Shown: positions 47,212 to 58,597, counted from the stretch's first letter. The stretch is DNA of 64,000 bases from Oryza sativa Japonica Group (GCF_034140825.1 NC_089037.1:36485001-36549000); one strand, 5' to 3'. The notes: generated by a model from the sequence alone, not told the origin. Numbers and translations are program-made.

Positions 47212-49482
47212 TTAGCTTGGAGTAACGCTGGGAAATTTGCATGATCCATGACCTGGAGAGAAAAATTTCACCGTTTCAACTTTCAAGAGTTAAAAGGGCA
47301 GCTCATTTCACTGATCCAAGCAAGCCAGTGTACACTGGAGTAAAACATATGGAGTATCTCTGGTGGGATGGCATCTTCACTGTCCAGTGAGCATTGAGGC
47401 GGCTACAGTCTATCTTAAAAACTGGAGTACTCCAGTCTCTGCAATATTATTTTCGTTTTAAATTTCTGTAACAGAACTTGCAATACTCTTGTGGTCGTTT
47501 CTCTAATGAAAAGGGGGAGGACTTTGTCCTCTTTGTCTTAAAAAAAAAGGCCAAAAAAGCATGCAAGATGAAACTTGTTTATAGCCCGGGTTTAGTTCTC
47601 AACTTTTTCTTCAAACTTTCAACTTTTCTATCACATCAAAACTTTTCTACACACATAAATTTACAACTTTTTTCTTCAAACTTTCAATTTTAATCAAATT
47701 TCCAATTTTGATGTGTAACTAAACACACCATAGATACATTGCAATTTGTTAGTACACTCCTATTGTCCTTGTCCCCAAACAAAGGTGTGTTTTTTTAACC
47801 TATCCCCAACTTCTATTCTCTTATTTTTCACGCATATGTTTTCTCGAACTGCTAAACAGTCTATTGTTTGTTAAAAAAATTAGAAAAAATATTTTAAAAA
47901 CCATATTAATTTATTTTTTAAATTTACTTTAGCTAATACACAATTAATTGTGCACTAATAAATAGTTCCATTCTACGTAACGGGAGATGACCTAACCCCT
48001 GCCTCTGAAAGTAGCCTAAAAACTTTAAAAAGAAAAGAAGAGGCACGTTGCCGCCAAAGAAAAAGAAGACGAAGTACGGGAGCGGTAGCAAAACTCACTT
48101 GGATCGGTGGTGGTCTCCATGGCGAGGCCGGCGAAGTAGCACCAGCCGCCGTACACCTTGCTGAACTTGTTCCAGTGCGCGCTGAACACGTAGCTCGCGT
48201 GCGCCGCCACCGTGTTCGGCAGGTAGCACTCGCCGCCGGCGCGCACGGGGGCGCACAGCGCGGCCTCGTCGGCGCACGCCGCCTCCATCTGCTCCCTCAC
48301 CGCCGTCTCGTTCGCCGCCGCTGCCCCGACCACGCACCACAGCTTCCCCGGGTACGGCGCGTCGTTCGTCGCCGGCGGCGGCAGCGGCGGGTACGACGCC
48401 GGCGGGCGGCGACCCGTCAGGTCGACCTCGTACACCGCGCTGCCGTTGGGGTGGAACAGGCCCCAGTGCCGCTCCGTGGCGGGCCCCGTCTTGAGGTCCT
48501 CGTTGAACAGCGCGAACACGAACGCCGGCATGCGCATCCCCGGCCGCCGCGGCGTGCCGGCGCCGGACGCCAGGTGCCGCGCCATGTTGCGGTTGTACGT
48601 GGCCGCGTTCCGCGCGTTCGCGCCGAACTGGTCGAGGTCGCCGGCGTTGGGCCACCCGGTCTCGGCCAGCGCCATCCTGACGCCGCAGTGGCCTGCGCGG
48701 CACATGGCGGCGACCACCGCGTCGAGCATGTGGTCGAGGAGGTTGGTGTAGGAGAGACCCGTGCCGGGGTCGTGGTACTGGTACGCCGGCGACGGCGATG
48801 GCGATGGCTCGAGCAGCGCGTAGTGGAGCGGCACGATGGTGTGGTTCGCCGACCAGGTGAAGTAGGTGTACGCGTCGACGAAGAGGTAGGAGTCGGTGCG
48901 CTCGAGGAAGGCGAGGAGCGGACGCACGACGGCGTCGGCGATGTCGGGGCGGAACACCCCGGCGGACGGCGGGAACACGTTCTGGCCGTCGAGGGCGTCC
49001 ATGCCGAGCGTCGTGCTCACCTTGACGCGGCGCATGCCGTGGCGGCGGAGCGCGCGCTCGAGGTTGGCCATGGCCGGGACGAGCTGGAACCAGCGGGACT
49101 TGGTGGTGGGGTCGGAGAGGACCTCGTTGCCGACGAAGAGGTAGCGGAGGCGGCGGTTGCGGCGGAAGGGGAGGAGCGTGGCGGCGACCCACTCGTCGGC
49201 GGCGCGGCGGGAGGCGGCGAGCGAGGGGATGAGCTCGTTGGGGACCCCCGGGACGAACACGAGGCCGGAGGCGGCGGCCGGGGAGAGGAAGGTGGCGTTG
49301 GAGTCGTAGAAGCGGACGGCCGCGGCGCCCGCCGAGCGGGCGAGCTCGAGGGCTCGGTGCGGAGGCGGGAGGTCATCGCCCAGCCTGCCATAGTTGACAC
49401 CCAGGAAGTGCGCGATCTCCGACGCGGCGGCGCCGACGACGAGGAGGAGTTGGAGCGGGAGGCGGGATGATGCCATCGCCAT
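47212..49482 (-). CDS. GH17 glucan endo-1,3-beta-glucosidase with X8 (CBM43) domain (2 exons)
   Basis: Hydrolyses beta-1,3-glucan (callose) at the cell wall or plasmodesmata. Exon 1 is 49482-48099, exon 2 is 47252-47212 (41 nt). After a signal peptide (MAMASSRLPLQLLLVVGAA) the GH17 barrel shows GVNYGRLGDDLPPP, VRFYDSNATFL, the acid/base motif LFVGNEVLS, DAYTYFTW and the nucleophile motif MALAETGWPNAGD, then FALFNEDLKTGPATERHWGL. The X8 domain follows (KLWCVVGAAAANE, ACADEAALCAP, ECYLPNTVAAHASYVF, YGGWCYFAGLA). Without splicing the frame runs on to a stop at 48025, but a strong donor (A^GTGAGT) sits inside TTTDP. Joining it to the acceptor at 47253 gives TTTDPSHGSCKFPSVTPS, which fits the usual family ending. 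The intron contains two MITEs. Confidence 0.88.
47584..47729. mobile_element. MITE in the glucanase intron, about 146 bp
   Basis: Starts GCCCGGGTTTAGTT and ends AACTAAACACACC, i.e. imperfect inverted repeats of GGTGTGTTTAGTT, with ATA on both sides (47581-47583 and 47730-47732). The inner phrases cttcaaactttcaacttttc and catcaaaacttttctacaca are typical of a very common rice MITE. Confidence 0.7.
47788..48010. mobile_element. Worn Tourist-like MITE in the glucanase intron
   Basis: Inverted relative of the element at 26443-26685: it shares GTGTGTTTTTTTAAC-like ends and the inner phrase cacgcatatgttttctcgaa followed by ctgctaaacagt. The ends are eroded. Confidence 0.45.
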
Positions 49483-49564
49483 GGCTGAGCTCTAGCGGAG
49501 CAACTCAGTTTAGTAACACAGTGTCAGTGGCAGAGCGGGATTACGCACTTGTTTATGAATTGAT

Positions 49565-49800
49565 TACTCCTCGGACCCAAAATATAAGCACTTTTAAAAT
49601 AATACTAAGTCACTTTAACTATTAATAGCCTAAAAATTAAAAAGATCAATCATTTAAATTAATATTACTATATTTATCATTAAACAAACTATCATAATAT
49701 GCAACTTTTCTTATTCAAAGCATCTTAACTTTATATATATTGTTAGTAAAAGTAGCATCTCAAAAGCTATATCGAAGTAAAAAATTTTTGCTTATATTAG
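49565..49800. mobile_element. Degenerate Stowaway-like MITE
   Basis: Left end reads tactcctcggacccaaaatataagca, close to the Stowaway start CTCCCTCCGTCCCAAAATAT. The right end, near ttgcttatattagta, is worn. It lies in the promoter of the glucanase gene. Confidence 0.5.
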
Positions 49801-49985
49801 TATTAACCTATCGATCCGATCTCAACGGCGATCAAGGCAGGAGAAAACCACTGTTTCGTCCATTGGATGTTTGGATCAGGTTTCAGAAATCAGAATCGAT
49901 GCGACTCATGTTTCGATGAACGTTGAGGACAGTTGACCTCACGTTATCAGCAACCTGATTAATTAAAACTTCCAGTTCTTTTTTA

Positions 49986-50224
49986 CTACTTCCTCCGTCC
50001 CAAAATAAGTGCAGCCATAGTTTTCCGCGTCCAACTTTAACCGTTCGTCTTATTTGAAATTTTTTTTTAAAAAAATTAAAAACATAAGTCACGAGGAAAG
50101 TACTATTCATGTTTTATCATCTCATAATAACAAAAATGCTAATTATAAAAAAATTTCAAATAAGACGGACGATCAAAGTTGGGCGCGAAAACTCATGGCT
50201 GCACTTATTCTGGGACGGAGGTAG
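49986..50224. mobile_element. Stowaway MITE, 239 bp
   Basis: Left end CTACTTCCTCCGTCCCAAAA and right end (inverted) CTACCTCCGTCCCAGAATAA share a long terminal inverted repeat running into AAGTGCAGCCAT. TA is present on both sides (49984-49985 and 50225-50226), the Tc1/mariner target duplication. Confidence 0.85.
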
Positions 50225-50765
50225 TACTCATTGTCTTAGGAGATGTAGCAGACAGGAAACGTGATTAGGTGAAGAACAGCAACGAAGAAAAACAATTGCA
50301 AACCTTAAAACAATCACAGCAGAAGCATTATAATACTACCAGAAGATTAATAATGCACATGATGCATCTTCTTGAGTTAGTGCGACTAATGAGCTCAACC
50401 TTAGGGGTTAACAATCTCAAAAGGGAACAGCATAGCACAACTTGCGGGCACAGCATAGCACAACTTGCGGTCTCATGGTTCAAAACACTACTAGTTATAT
50501 TTTTCTTTCATAACAATGTGATGGATAGATGAGAAAGAACGATAGATTTAGTTCATTTTGATGAGAGACACATGCTAGTTATATTTCTCCCGCTTCAACT
50601 CCTCTGGGGCAACAGTACTGCAGTTGCTGAAAATTAAACCAGAGCAAGAAACACAACTACAGAAGAGAGCAGAAGAAAATTTCGAACCAGAGAGCAAAAA
50701 GCAACATTTGTACTGAACTACCATGTAAAATCAATGGTCTCTACTCGGCAGCTTCGGCATATGAC
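50225..50765. other. Intergenic stretch
   Basis: No coding similarity. A short tandem duplication, cacagcatagcacaacttgcgg with its copy, lies at about 50428-50470. It may include more LINE-derived sequence upstream of the zf-RVT remnant, but no motif shows it. Confidence 0.35.
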
Positions 50766-51296
50766 ATGTTCTTTGTTTCCCGCACGCGCTCAAGCAGCGC
50801 CGAGCTGATTTGGCAAACGAGAGCTCCTTCCCGTGTAAAGTTCTTCATGTGGCTGGCAATGAAAGGGCGATGCCTAACAGCAGACAACCTTCAGAAAAGA
50901 GGGTGGCCGCACGGTGACAGCTGCGCTTTGTGCAACAATGAGGAAGAGAGCTGTCAACACTTGTTAGTGGACTGTCAATTCACAAACAGAGTGTGGAGAA
51001 TGTTAAGGAGCTGGCTCGGAGTCTCCTTTTCCTTGCCGGGGGATGAAGGGGAACACTTGACGGAATGGTGGCGACAAGTGCGGCAACTGTTTCAGCCAAG
51101 CTACAGGCCGGCCTTTGACACCCTATGTATGTTGGTCTGCTGGATGTTATGGAAAGAGCGCAACTTGAGAATCTTTGAACACAAAGATTGCACTGCAGCG
51201 CAAGTTTACAGAGCCATTAGAGATGAAGTGCTGATTTGGAGGGAAGCTGGTGTGTTCAAGCATAGAGAGACCCACACAAAGGCCCATCAACATTAG
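50766..51296 (+). mobile_element. LINE remnant: zf-RVT end of a non-LTR retrotransposon
   Basis: The open frame encodes about 176 aa starting inside SSAELIWQTRAPSRVKFFMW, then LTADNLQKRGWPHGDSCALC, EEESCQHLLVDCQFTNRVW and MLVCWMLWKERNLRIFEH. This is the zinc-binding reverse-transcriptase C-terminal domain (zf-RVT) of plant LINEs, with the C..C..H..C pattern (CALC..CQHLLVDC). No reverse-transcriptase core or endonuclease is found upstream, so it is a 5'-truncated or broken copy. It is still open to its stop, so it is not very old or is by chance intact. Confidence 0.8.
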
Positions 51297-51380
51297 GATA
51301 TTATGTAGTTCACCCATTTATTTAAGTAAGGGACTACCTATACATTTGTCGACAAATTTTCTCCTAAAAATTTGACAATT

Positions 51381-53088
51381 CTACACCTTGCGCATAAGTA
51401 GGAACAGCCTCTGGTCCAGCTCAAAATTCGCAGCACTGGAGGGATCACCCTTAAGCATCACTAGGAGGCCACCAAATGATGCATACATCTCCCTGGAAGT
51501 AAAACAATATTACAGCATGAGACAACATGGCATTTAATAATATTCAGACCACCTGATATTGGAAAGTGTTGGGATTTAAATTACTATAAAATTCAAAAAA
51601 AGAAGAGGTCGAGCAATTCATATCTGAACAAAATTCATCATGATCGATTAAAACTGAAATCAAGTTCCTTTGATGTTTGGTATATCTTATAGAATTTCCT
51701 TTGTAGGACTCTGTTGCAGACCCACAGTCCTGATTCATCATATCTAGCAGCAAAGGCTTCATGGTTACATTTTATCTAAAGCCATAAAGAACATCAAGCT
51801 AGTTGTTGAGGTGCTCACTTGACAAGCTCAAATAATATGGAATCCCATTTATTATTTGTTCTCGAGAATCAGGGCATCTCAGGGCCAAATATTTCTAAAA
51901 AGAATATGTACCAGGAAGAAGAAGTTGGACATCATACAGGCAAACAATATAAGGCATTAGCATTATTGACAGAAATTCATAGATAAGTTGTCTGACTACC
52001 ATTAGTAATCTCAAGGAAAAAAAATCATACACTTTTTTAGCATTTTGATCAGAGGTGTCTTTGTCTTCTGAGATCTTATAAAGCTTCCCATGCATGACAT
52101 ACTCATATTTGTCAGCCAGAGTTTTCCTGCCAGCCTGAAAAGGAGATACTTCAGTGTTAACTTGCCTACCGGGAGTTTTATCTATGTGCCTCACTTTTGT
52201 AATTCTACAAGCAACAGTGGATACAAATTATGCATCCATAACTAGCAGCATTCGATATTACACAGAATTTCAAGGCCTACTTGTACTATTGAGTGTCGTA
52301 CATGAAATTACTAGCAAGGGGAACCACCTGTGTAAAGAAGGCGCTATCTGGGGTACCATCTAAGTTCAAAGTAGGAACCAAGACCATGGTAAATCTGTCA
52401 CCTGGATGCATAGGATAGACATCTGTGGCAACATCTAACTGCATGTACATATCGAACTGGTCACTGCGAGCTTCGATACGAGAAACTGTACCCACAAAAG
52501 AGGACAAAGAAGCATGAAGTTATATTTGAAATAAATAGCAACACATTCTAGGAAAGGTTGTCATATATAATTTACAGCATGTACTGACTGAAACATCAGC
52601 GAACGCATATACAAATGATATGGTGCGGCAATCCTAGAGTACAGAACCCCTTTTTTTACCTTAATTAACCACATGATTCTGCAAGAACATGATTTGGTTG
52701 ACAACATAGTAAGTTTGAAAGGGGAAAAAATATGAAGTGGTTCTTTCTTTTCAGTTAGGTATGCATCAATAGGTAAATAAGCTTACAATATCTAAATCAT
52801 GAGCTGCAAAGATACAATTACAAAGCTCCTCGATTGCCAGATAAACAACTACGTGACGATACCGCGGTGCATCAATTCATCGAAGAAATAAAAAGAAAAT
52901 CGTTTAGGGGCATCCTAGCATCTAACACAGCATTTATCGCACATAACAAGCAGCGCAAGGTTTTGAAACCATTCTCCCGAAAGTGAGAAAAAAAGAGAAT
53001 CCAGGGATTAGTCACCTCTGTCAAACTTCTTGCCATCAGGGTCGAGCCTGGTGACAGTGAAGATGTCCTCGAAGAGAAACTCGGCCAT
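51381..53088 (-). CDS. RPB8: RNA polymerase I/II/III (and IV/V) shared subunit RPB8 (4 exons, 148 aa)
   Basis: Exons: 53088-53016, 52485-52328, 52134-52031 and 51492-51381; total 447 nt with stop TAG. The protein reads [20 protein letters not shown], then [54 protein letters not shown] and [14 protein letters not shown], all hallmarks of RPB8, an OB-fold subunit of the nuclear polymerases. Length fits the family (about 145-150 aa). Two overlapping donors exist at the end of exon 3; only the second (GTATGA) restores [11 protein letters not shown] in exon 4. Upstream of 53088 lies a short GC-mixed leader. Confidence 0.94.
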
Positions 53089-53478
53089 CCCACCCTGACG
53101 TCCCTACATCAGAGGAAGTGATCAGTCAGTGTAAACCCTACGCCATCGATCCCCCCACAAACCACTACTACCGAAGTGACCGGAAAAGAAAATTCGATTC
53201 GCTCCGGCGGAGCAGGCGGACTACTTCGCAGAGATGGGTGGATTGAATATCAACCGGAGATAGCGGAGGAGGTTTTATATGCTGCGAGCTCACCGGAAGA
53301 GCGGGATTCTTCGTCAGTTCGTCCGCCCTAGGTCAGGGCTATCGCAGGCAGGACGGCGGCGAGACGGCGAAGGCGGAGCAGTGCTACTCGGGTTGGGTAT
53401 AAAGCCAGAAAAGGCAAGGCCCAATTGGGATTTGGCTAGCAGGTCCAGCCCAACTTCTGAGTCCCCGCGAATTTTAGG
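53089..53478. other. Leader and promoter of the RPB8 gene
   Basis: No other coding region is supported; the open frame at 53279-53599 on the plus strand has no family motifs. Confidence 0.45.
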
Positions 53479-53640
53479 AGGAATAAGTTCATCCGAGATC
53501 CCTAAACTTATCAACGAATCCGATTTTTTCGTCCTTCAACCGAAAAAACAGATACAAGACACAATAGGTCCCTCAACTATCGAAACCGGTGCAACATAAG
53601 TCTCAAGGCTGTTTGGATGACGTGGTGCCTACACATAACT
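53479..53640 (+). mobile_element. Terminal-inverted-repeat arm of a MULE-like element
   Basis: Reads GGAATAAGTTCATCCGAGAT, then CAACGAATCCGATTTTTTCG, and GACGTGGTGCCTAC. The reverse complement of 59440-59617 carries the same order of phrases (CAACGAATCCGATTTTTGTC, GACGTGGCGCCTACGTGG). It is the left arm of an element whose right arm may be that copy, or a solo end. No clear 9-bp duplication was found. Confidence 0.5.
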
Positions 53641-54838
53641 TTAAAAATGTCATGTTAGAAAAAAAAATATTTCAATAATGTGTAATTGAGCTTTAATTCA
53701 ATTAATGTTGTACATCAAATCCATCTGAGCTCTGCACAGAGCATTTGTTTTTTCCATTGTATAATAAAAAAAGATAGGACATATAAACCATTTAAAGTAT
53801 ATTCATACTACACATCGAACAAATTAAATTTAAACCAATATATATGCTTGTCGTGCCAATTGAAAAAACAATTGTACTCCAAAAATCCATTGTATAAATA
53901 TATATTCTTTTCCATCAAAACAAGAACATTGATTGTTTGCTTCATGAACAGTGATTATTTGATCAAATAAAACACATATTTCCAAAAGGGATAAATTTGT
54001 TTTTTTTTTACAAAAGTGGCTATGTTTAAATTGCCGATATCTTAAATTGTACGTCATTGCAGTGCGATTTGTTCAGAGTGAATGAAAAGTGCATTCATAA
54101 GCCATTCCATTTATCTTGTTTCCAAAAGTCCATGATATGTTAGAAATCAATAGGGCATAATATGTAAGATATTCCTACAAACTGGCCACTGGAATTAACC
54201 TGAAAAAGGGGGGAAAAAGAAGCATTGGATTATGCTATCAGGATGTGCAAATCCGTTCAGAAGAAAATTGAGAACCAGTAAGGCTTGCCAAGTGCATCCT
54301 ACATGGTCAAGCTCTTATCTTATACTACCATTTCAGCACACTTTGTTTTTCAGATCGATCATTGAGGATATTATGATAAACTTTTGCTGCCATTGCGCTG
54401 CTGCATGCGCCGCACATCTACATAATCCTTTGCTCTAGGGCCAGTGCTCCCTCAGCAAAAAGATCTATCAGAATAAACAAAATATCATCAGAAAACACAT
54501 AGGATATCATTAGAAAACAGTCAGGAATTTCAGTACAGCTCATCGCATATGCAATGTAAGTTGCAGATTGTTTAAAACAAAGATGACCCTCTTTGCAATG
54601 CACAATAATTTACATTTGGTAACATAATAAATCGACAAACAACCATGTAGTTACCTGAAACAGATCAATACAAACATGATCAACAAAGCAACATGATTTA
54701 TAATACGAACCCCTAGGGAACATATCAACCATCGACAAACTGCTCTTGATCAAATCAAAGAACAACAAATTGGAACGCAACAAACACATATACACAGGTA
54801 AAAAGAAAAGTAGATCGAGCGATGCTTAGGCCTTGCTG
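53641..54838. other. AT-rich stretch without recognised genes
   Basis: No coding motifs on either strand and no clear repeat ends. 54600-54838 may contain the 3' UTR of the unresolved minus-strand gene. Confidence 0.4.
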
Positions 54839-56282
54839 TCAGGCGGGATCGATGGCCTGCGGGAGCAGGGATGAGGAGTCTTGCGTTTGACATAAGAGAA
54901 CTTTCTTTCCAGTCTATATAATTAACAATTGGATAGAATTAATATACTCCAACAAGCAGGTATATAGGGTCATTGATACACTGCAAACTCATTTTTATTA
55001 AAAAACCAAAGACATTCCTTTGATCGCAGGATGTGCATTATACCTTCTTGGAACTTGACTCTGTAAACTGAGCAATGAGACGAGGGTATGTCGTGTCGAG
55101 GCCTCGGATGATCCCGCAGCAATTCCAACCTTGACAAATGATCTGAAATTGAGCAATGATCTGAAATCCGAGTATTGGAATTGATTCGGGTTAAAATACT
55201 GTGATCATCCGAGGCACCAATTTCAGGTTAAATACCACTAACCGCTAAGCAATTCCATCATATATATTCAGCCAAGTAAAAGTAATAGGAGAAATTATTG
55301 TAATGTCCTAATTTTCCAACCCAAATTAAACTATTTTTAAGTGGAGCATATCATCATGAAATTTTTGTGCCTGAGCTTCAAAGATATCATCACCATGCAG
55401 TTTATTTTACCAAAATTAGCAGCTGAGCTCTATCTCATCACGATCAAGGAAAAGGGAGAAATATAATTCAATGTTCTATCAATAAAAACTAACCTTGCCC
55501 TGGCAAGTTGCAGCCCAACTGCTCACGCTGCACACATGTGCTCGCAAGTCACAATTGATCCAATATTTGATGGGATCTATGATGTACAACTATAATGCAG
55601 TGACAACCAATGATTCTCAAGTATGCTATATACACTCCACGTTGCAGAACAGCAAATTCAAGGATCCAGTAAAACTGTTTTATTGACTATATAGACAGAA
55701 GGTTTACGATTGCATCTGTGTACCATCCGCTGTCATAATGAGAACCTGGAAACAAAATTCATATAAATAGATGTAAACAGTAGTTGCATGATGGAATCCC
55801 AAAAATATTTGGTGAAATATCAGTTTTTAATAACTCCTGTAGGAAATTTAACCAGTATAAATTTGCCATCTAAACTTACAGGGAGACACAAATTAACATG
55901 TTCAGAATTTCAGATAGAACCTTTAGAGGCATTTTGTCAAGCAACTCATGAGCAGCAAGGCATTCTATAGCATTAATACAAACTACACAATGCTAGTACT
56001 AAACGTTCCATGGGGACTTTCACCATCACAAAATTCAGAAAAGCCACAATAGCATCTGACTGGATGAGTGTCAAGCATGCAAGTAATGTCAAAAGTCACA
56101 AACATTGCAGTTGCAGGCATCAATATGCTTGATTCTGTTAGAAGTACTCAGTTGGCGGCGGCGATCCAATCAGGATTTATACCAAACTAAACGAAATTGA
56201 AGTTATACAAAAAAAAAATAAAGTCAATCGAAATGGTTGGCGACATAGCAAGGATTAGCCGTACCTTCTGATGTGCTCCCAT
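54839..56282 (-). CDS. Unresolved small spliced gene or gene remnant of unknown function
   Basis: Splice-like blocks can be read on the minus strand. ATG 56282 opens MGAHQK up to a donor at 56265; a block after a good acceptor near 55748 reads VLIMTADG; one near 55590-55497 ends WAATCQGK at a donor; one near 55145-55045 reads IIRGLDTTYPRLIAQFTESS and ends SKK at a donor; and the last one, from about 54911, reads TGKKVLLCQTQDSSSLLPQA and IDPA, stop TGA 54839-54841. The region upstream of 56282 is a GC-rich leader-like stretch to about 56555. The joins between the middle blocks are uncertain, and I recognise no family. It may be a real gene, an expressed noncoding locus or a remnant. Confidence 0.3.
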
Positions 56283-56564
56283 ATTTCAAAATTAGTGTGC
56301 AATCAATTTGACAATGGAGACGGGATTCGACGGCGGCGCAACGCGGTCGGAGCGAGGGGGCACCGGCAGTGTCGGAACGCGGTCGAGGAGGAGGGGCGCT
56401 TTCGTGCCGGCGGAGTCGATTTGGATGAGGGGAGGAGGGGAGTTGGCGGGGAGGGGCGCCGGCGGCGTCGCGCGCGAAGGCGGGCCGTCAGAATCGTCTG
56501 TGGCGGCGGCGGGGGAGGGAAGGATCGGAGCGGCGATGGTTAGGGTTAGGCGGCAGCCGGCGCT

Positions 56565-57314
56565 GAGAAATTTGTGATCTTGCTATCGCAATTTAAAATG
56601 TTATCCTAAACTAACGGAGGTTCACTAAAGCGCCCTTCACTGAAATGCTATTTTGGATTTTTTTGTTGCTAGAAATGATTTCGCTCTATTTTAATTTTTG
56701 TTCTGACTAAAATACCCTTGTCTCTTTTATCTGTTTTACCGGATCGAATCGATCTCATCCAGCGTCATCCCGTGGCTTCGGCGTTGTGAGGAGGAGCCTG
56801 GGAGCGGCATCGGCAGCGGCGACACCCGTCGCGCCTGCGCATTGGCTCCGGCTCCAGCGCCGGCGCCGGCCCCCACCACTCCTCCACCTGCTCGGCTGCT
56901 CCTCCTTGTTCAAGATCTCCTGCATCTGCTTTCTGGAATGGAGAGGGCAAGGGTACATGCACTGATGCACACGAACTCCAGCTGACCATCCCTGATAGAG
57001 TCGAACAATCCAATGGACGGCCCGACGCCATGCACAGTGGCGCAGCACACGAATTCCTCCACGCCCGCCTTGCTCTGCAGATCAGAGAGGTCGTACACCA
57101 CCGGTATAGAGAGGTTGAGAGAAAGGAGTAGCAGGGGTAATTTGGTCACAACACAAAATAAAATAGAGCAAAAACATTAGTATTAACCCAAAAGACCCAA
57201 AATAGCATTTTAGTGAACACCCCTTAGTTAAGGATAGTATTTTAATGAATCACTTTGAAGGGATAGTATTCTAGCGAAACCATCCGTTTGAGATAGCAAA
57301 ATCACAAATTTCTC
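56565..57314 (-). mobile_element. Pack-MULE-like element, 750 bp, with perfect 9-bp target duplication
   Basis: Both ends read GAGAAATTTGTGAT(C/T)TTGCTATC from the outside and the inverted similarity extends roughly 150-200 bp (shared TTCACTAAA, AATGCTATTTTGG and GCTCTATTTTA phrases). The 9-bp duplication gccggcgct is exact (56556-56564 and 57315-57323). The middle (about 56750-57110) is GC-rich and unlike the arms; on the minus strand it reads VVYDLSDLQSKAGVEEFVCC and GVGPSIGLFDSIRDGQLEFV, which looks like an exon taken from a host gene that I cannot name. No transposase is present. It is inserted in the GC-rich leader or promoter of the unresolved minus-strand gene. Confidence 0.85.
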
Positions 57315-57498
57315 GCCGGCGCTGCGTGCGAGAGAAAGAGAGGAGAGGGGTCGTGCGCGGGGTGGGGGTGGGTGGGGAGCGTGCGTGGGGAGAGAGGGGA
57401 GGGTAAGGGATCCGTGCCGTTGGATTGTATGACTATGATTTGAGAATCCTTGGATTTGATGAATGAAGTATGAAGGATGTAAGCAGTAGTTGATGAAT

Positions 57499-58597
57499 CT
57501 ATCTATCTATTATTATATTATTAAATGAATAGAAAAAGAAGCCTCCACGTTTGTTCTCATGGCCTATAAATTCTCACATTAATCGGAGAAAAAGAAAATT
57601 AGAGTCCATATAGAAATACAATTTAGAAATAGCTGAAATTCGGAATTAAAAAATAAGGAATATTAGAATAGGGGACTAGAGTCCATATAGAAATACAATT
57701 TAGAAATAATTGAAATTCAGAATTAAAAAATAAGAAATATTAGAAGAGGAGACTAGAGTCCATATAGAAATACAATTAGGAAATAACTGAAATTCGGAAT
57801 TAAAAATAAGGAATATTAGAAGTAGGGTATAGAGTCCATATAGAAATACAATTAGTAAATAACTGAAATTCGGAATTAAAAATAAGGAATATTAGAAGTA
57901 GAGTATAGAGTCCATATCGAAATACAATTAAGAAAAAAATATAAATTCGGAATTAAAAAATAAGGAATATTAGAAGTAGAGTATAGAGTCCATATAGGAT
58001 TTTTAAAACTAACTAAAATTGGGAATAACCATAATAAAATTAAAAGTAGAGTTTAGAGTCCGTATAAAAATACAATTTACAAATAACTAAAATTCGAAAT
58101 TAAGAAAAACATGGGAAGAAGAGTTTAAAATCAATATAGGAATACAATTTAGAAGTAACTGAAATTCGAAATTAAAAATTAAAGAATATTGAAAGATGAG
58201 TTTAGAGTCCACATAGAAATACAATTAGAAATAATAAAAATTCAGAAATAAAAATAAATAATATTGGAAGAAGAGCAAAGAGTATATAGAAATACAATTT
58301 ACAGAAAATTCAGAATTAAAAAAAGAAAATATTAAAATACGAGTCTAGAGTCCATATAGGAATATATATAATTTACAAATAACTAAAATTTGATATTAAA
58401 AATAATTAATAACTAACACGTATATAAAATACAATATGGATATTACACATTAGTAGTTTTGTAAAGTTATTGCAAAATTTTAAATTATGTTGTCATTTTA
58501 ATATATTCGAATAATATAATGAGAAAACATATATACTTTTATATGAGAGATAATATAACGATGCTATCCGCATAATCTGTGCGGGCCACCATGCTAG
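57499..58597 (+). mobile_element. Non-autonomous Helitron built mostly of a tandem array
   Basis: The 3' end has a perfect 5-bp stem hairpin (CCGCA 58568-58572, TGCGG 58580-58584) followed by GCCACCATG and CTAG at 58594-58597, with T next. The 5' end is TCTATCTATCTATTATTATA preceded by A (57498), so the A/T insertion rule holds. Because of the (TCTA) run the exact 5' base could be 57499, 57503 or 57507. The body is a roughly 77-bp tandem array. No replicase/helicase is encoded. Confidence 0.75.
57590..58420 (+). repeat. Tandem array, about 77-bp unit, about 11 diverged copies
   Basis: The unit contains agagtccatatagaaatac, then aactgaaattcggaattaaa and aataaggaatattagaag. Starts of agagtcc fall near 57601, 57678, 57754, 57831, 57908 and 57985, then less regularly (58047 to 58347) as copies wear. 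Left copies are the most alike. Confidence 0.9.

Noticed and set aside
48175-49470. 431-aa plus-strand open frame opposite the glucanase gene
   Set aside because: Antisense shadow of a GC-rich exon, Arg/Val/Gly-rich, with no domain; the minus strand has clear GH17 motifs.
53279-53599. Plus-strand open frame upstream of RPB8
   Set aside because: Covers the RPB8 leader and a TIR arm; no homology recognised.
56271-56577. Gly/Arg-rich plus-strand frames
   Set aside because: GC-rich leader of the minus-strand locus; no motif and no splice partners on the plus strand.
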